DNA of 64,000 bases. Source: Paenibacillus sp. DMB5 (lineage in GTDB: Bacteria > Bacillota > Bacilli > Paenibacillales > Paenibacillaceae). The position numbers were made by a program, and so were the translations under genes. This document shows positions 61,801 to 64,000 of the stretch, piece by piece. Numbering within the stretch: position 1 is the stretch's first letter; each line of letters starts with the position of its first letter. The stretch covers positions 1-64,000 of the forward strand of contig NZ_LRAC01000007.1 in the NCBI RefSeq assembly GCF_001517085.1. Direction: 5' to 3'. The notes beneath the pieces were generated by a model, which saw nothing but the letters and a program-made list of their open reading frames with translations, had not been told where the DNA came from and made no database searches.

Positions 61801-63633
61801 TTACAGTGCCGCCGTAAATATACGGACCTTCAATCTTCTGCGATACGGCAAAGCCGATTGCAGAACGGATATACGTGGATGAGGTGCTGTAATAGATCAT
61901 ATATGCGCCTTTACTGCCATCCCCGTTCACATAATCCGCATTCCAGAATACATCCGGCGCCCAGACGGCGTATCCGCCTTTGCTGTCGGAGTCATTCTCC
62001 CCCGCCCAGGCGAAGGATTCCGCCAGATTGGCAGACAGATCGCCGTAAAGCGCATTGTCCGGTGTCTTGTAGCCGTTGGTGAATGTGCTCCAGTTCAGCA
62101 GATCCTGTGATTTGGCCGCTTCAATATGCGAACCAAACACATAATACGTCCCGCCGTCCTTCACTACTGAAGGGTCATGTACGGATACGTTGCTGAACAC
62201 CGGGGCAGACGGAGCCGGGGAGGCTTCCGGTGTAGGTGCCGGTGTAGCCTGCGGAGTCACTGCCGGCGTTGGCGATGCTGCAGAGCTTGGCGCAGCGGTT
62301 GGTGATACAGTACTTCCTCCGTTACTTACCGGTGCAGCCGTAGCTGTTGCCGTTGCCGCTGGAGTTTCCAGCTTGATTAAACCGCTGAATTTCGGGTCAT
62401 AGCTTACCCTGCCCGTACCCCGAACCGTAAGCTGACTGCTTAGATTAAGAATCAGATTCCTGATTTCGCTTCCGGCCTCCGCACGAAGTGCGCCATGCGG
62501 TTAAGTGTCATTTCTGCGATTGTTCCTCTCACCAGCACAAGCTCCGGCTCCCCTGCAGCATTGACTACAACAGAATCAAAGCTGCCGCTAAGCTGGATGC
62601 GCGAACCCGCAGGCAGGGTATTCTCAAGCTTGACCCGGCTGAAGCCCGCTCCGCCAAGTGCCGTATCCTCTTCCAGTCTGACACCCGACTCCGCTGTTAC
62701 ATCCGGTATGCTACTACTGCCCTTCAGAACAATCCGCAGCTTGCCGTCCGGCTTGTCTGCGGTCAGCGAGGCTGCTGAGGTATTGTTCAGCACGACACTG
62801 TTTTCACCGCCGCCGCTGACGATAATCTTGCCCGCAACCTTCACGTTGTCCAGCAGAATATCTCCACCGGCAATCCCTTCCGTGAGATACAGGTTGCCTG
62901 TAATTTCAGTGTCCTTAAGCGACACACCGGCGCTGCTAATTACCAGATTCTTTGCCTGCAGCTGTGCATAACTGCCGCTTTGCAGAATAATCTCTCCTGA
63001 CAGCTTGCCGATCATCCGAACAGCCTCTGCCCGTGTTACCGGACGTCCTCCTTTAAAGCTGCCGTCCTCATAGCCGCTAAGGAATCCATCGCCTAGCAAG
63101 CTTAGGACGGCTTCTCTACTCCACTCCGGCAGCGTTTCAGCATCCTGCGGTCCTGCCCCAGCTGCCGCAGCATCAAGCCGGAACAGCCTGTATAGCATAA
63201 CCGCCGCTTCCTGGCGGCTGACAATCTGCTGCGGGTGGAAGGTTCCATCGCTGTAACCGGACACATATCCTGCAGATACCGCTTTCATAACTTCACTGTA
63301 GTAAGCCTTGCCCTGTTCCACATCACTGAAGCTGTTTGCAGCAGCCACAGTCTGCAGATTAAATACCCGGTTTACAAGGGCGACCCATTCCGCCCGGGTA
63401 ATGTTCTGATCCGGCTTAAATACGCCGTTTCCGTACCCCGACAGCAGTCCTTTGTCTACCCAAGTCTGCAAATCTCCGGCTGCCCAGTGCCCTGTATAAT
63501 CCGGTGCTGCAGCCGCCTGCTGTCCCGCAGAATTGCCGTCCGTTACTGTTCCCGAAGCCCCCAATGCCGGGGAAGGAACAAGCAGCAGCAGTGCAAGAAG
63601 TGAAGAAGTCAGCCTGCCAGTCCATTTATTCAA
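58877..63633 (-). pseudogene. SLH-anchored multidomain GH43 arabinanase, single frameshift
   Basis: One protein of about 1585 residues appears as two frames. TTG 63633 (after GGAGG) starts a signal peptide and three SLH domains (about 46-92, 100-152, 168-211: HWAAGDLQTWVDKGLLSGYG and similar) that hold it to the wall polymer, then a beta-rich stretch. The frame stops near 62452 after MAHFVRRPEA. One missing C near 62488-62491 restores LRAEAGSEIRNLILN, a Thr/Pro-rich linker, then GH43 (VHDPSVVKDGGTYYVFGSH, NAIDPTLFYD, SGEGPYIVY), a degenerate Ig-like domain, LamG, a BIG_2-like domain (near VSAIAFADAAAS) and a second LamG. Likely cuts arabinan outside the cell. A cre-like site lies upstream. 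Confidence 0.85.
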
Positions 63634-63752
63634 AAGTAAATCCCTCCGTTTCTAAAATTGGCCTCAACGGTTCCCTTACCATTCCCTTTCTCGCACATAA
63701 GCCATAAGCAGCATTTAAGGTACCGGAAAGCACCTCCTTATTAGCCAGTATA

Positions 63753-63767
63753 AATAAAACGCTTACA
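63753..63767 (-). promoter_or_regulatory. Candidate cre site upstream of the surface arabinanase
   Basis: Minus-strand TTGTAAGCGTTTTAT fits the cre consensus WTGNAANCGNWNNCW with one mismatch. It lies 120 bases upstream of the gene. Catabolite repression by CcpA is an inference. The region 63634-63946 is otherwise AT-rich and shows no gene. Confidence 0.45.
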
Positions 63768-63946
63768 AGAGAAATTTGATAAAAAAGTTTCTTTTCGGCC
63801 TTCGTTTATTTTATACATAACTAAACTAAACCCTTTAAGAAACTCTGTAACCGCTTTTATTCTATAGCGATATTCCCATATTAGTCAATTGAAATTTTTA
63901 AATAGTGTGAATCTTTTTATATTTTTATTTATTAATTACAAAACCC

Positions 63947-63995
63947 AAAAAAGAGCAGCTTCCCCTCGGCATAATCCGGAAAGGTGCTGCTCTCT
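63947..63995 (-). terminator. Terminator of a minus-strand gene beyond the window
   Basis: AGAGCAGC pairs with GCTGCTCT, inner TTCC/GGAA, and T6 follows on the minus strand. It implies a gene past base 64000 that reads leftward. Confidence 0.7.
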
Positions 63996-64000
63996 TTAGT

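Overview
The window is chromosomal DNA from a spore-forming Gram-positive bacterium, most likely Paenibacillus or a close relative. The evidence is a cotE outer spore coat gene beside an amidoligase-like gene, the miaB-ricA pair, a YpdA-type bacillithiol disulfide reductase, a BmrC/BmrD-type multidrug exporter, a surface enzyme with SLH domains, strong AGGAGG ribosome binding sites, and many intrinsic terminators. I see no rRNA or tRNA gene, prophage, insertion sequence or CRISPR array.

Layout. 1-7154 (mostly minus): split amidoligase gene, cotE, a frameshifted HD-GYP gene, an aromatic acid exporter family protein, and an SsuABC/THI5-type ABC importer. 7526-13050: an alpha-amylase lipoprotein, small hypothetical genes, azoreductase azoR, and an RsgA-type GTPase behind a leader peptide and two terminators. 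13581-20201: HAD hydrolase, ArsR and MerR regulators, ypdA, a DUF441 protein and an ABC exporter. 20327-27120: a HesB-like protein, then a leader peptide and attenuator ahead of bmrC-bmrD, then a YcaQ/AlkX-type DNA glycosylase with a LexA-like box inside its promoter. 27212-33946: an ABC pair, a copper-binding four-helix protein, a CobW GTPase, GNAT and YczE proteins, and moaB. 34148-42969 (minus): a two-polypeptide 2-oxoacid:ferredoxin oxidoreductase, an NAD salvage operon (Nudix-pncA-pncB), ricA and miaB. 43397-46211: a fusion of a catalytically dead alpha/beta hydrolase with a SARP/BTAD-like regulator, convergent with a ketosynthase interrupted by a stop codon. 46381-54207: an ene-reductase behind a 31-bp palindrome, a 51-bp tandem repeat array, and the rhamnose operon fucO-rhaB-rhaA-rhaD with its divergent DeoR regulator. 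54308-63633: a cysteine desulfidase family protein, gnd and zwf, a frameshifted hxlR, and a very large SLH-GH43-LamG surface arabinanase.

How genes work together. RhaA, RhaB and RhaD convert L-rhamnose to DHAP and L-lactaldehyde, and FucO reduces the lactaldehyde to propanediol. Zwf and Gnd form the oxidative pentose phosphate branch that makes NADPH. AzoR, the ene-reductase and YpdA suggest defence against electrophile and thiol stress. The amylase and the arabinanase suggest growth on plant polysaccharides.

A recurring oddity: six otherwise well-conserved genes are each broken by one missing base (amidoligase, HD-GYP, bmrD, fucO, hxlR, SLH-GH43), and one gene has an in-frame stop (the ketosynthase). 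This looks more like consensus errors than real gene decay. The most interesting candidates are the dead-hydrolase/SARP fusion beside a lone ketosynthase, the two leader-peptide attenuators (rsgA paralogue and bmrCD), the SOS-like box on the glycosylase gene, and the two intergenic repeat arrays.
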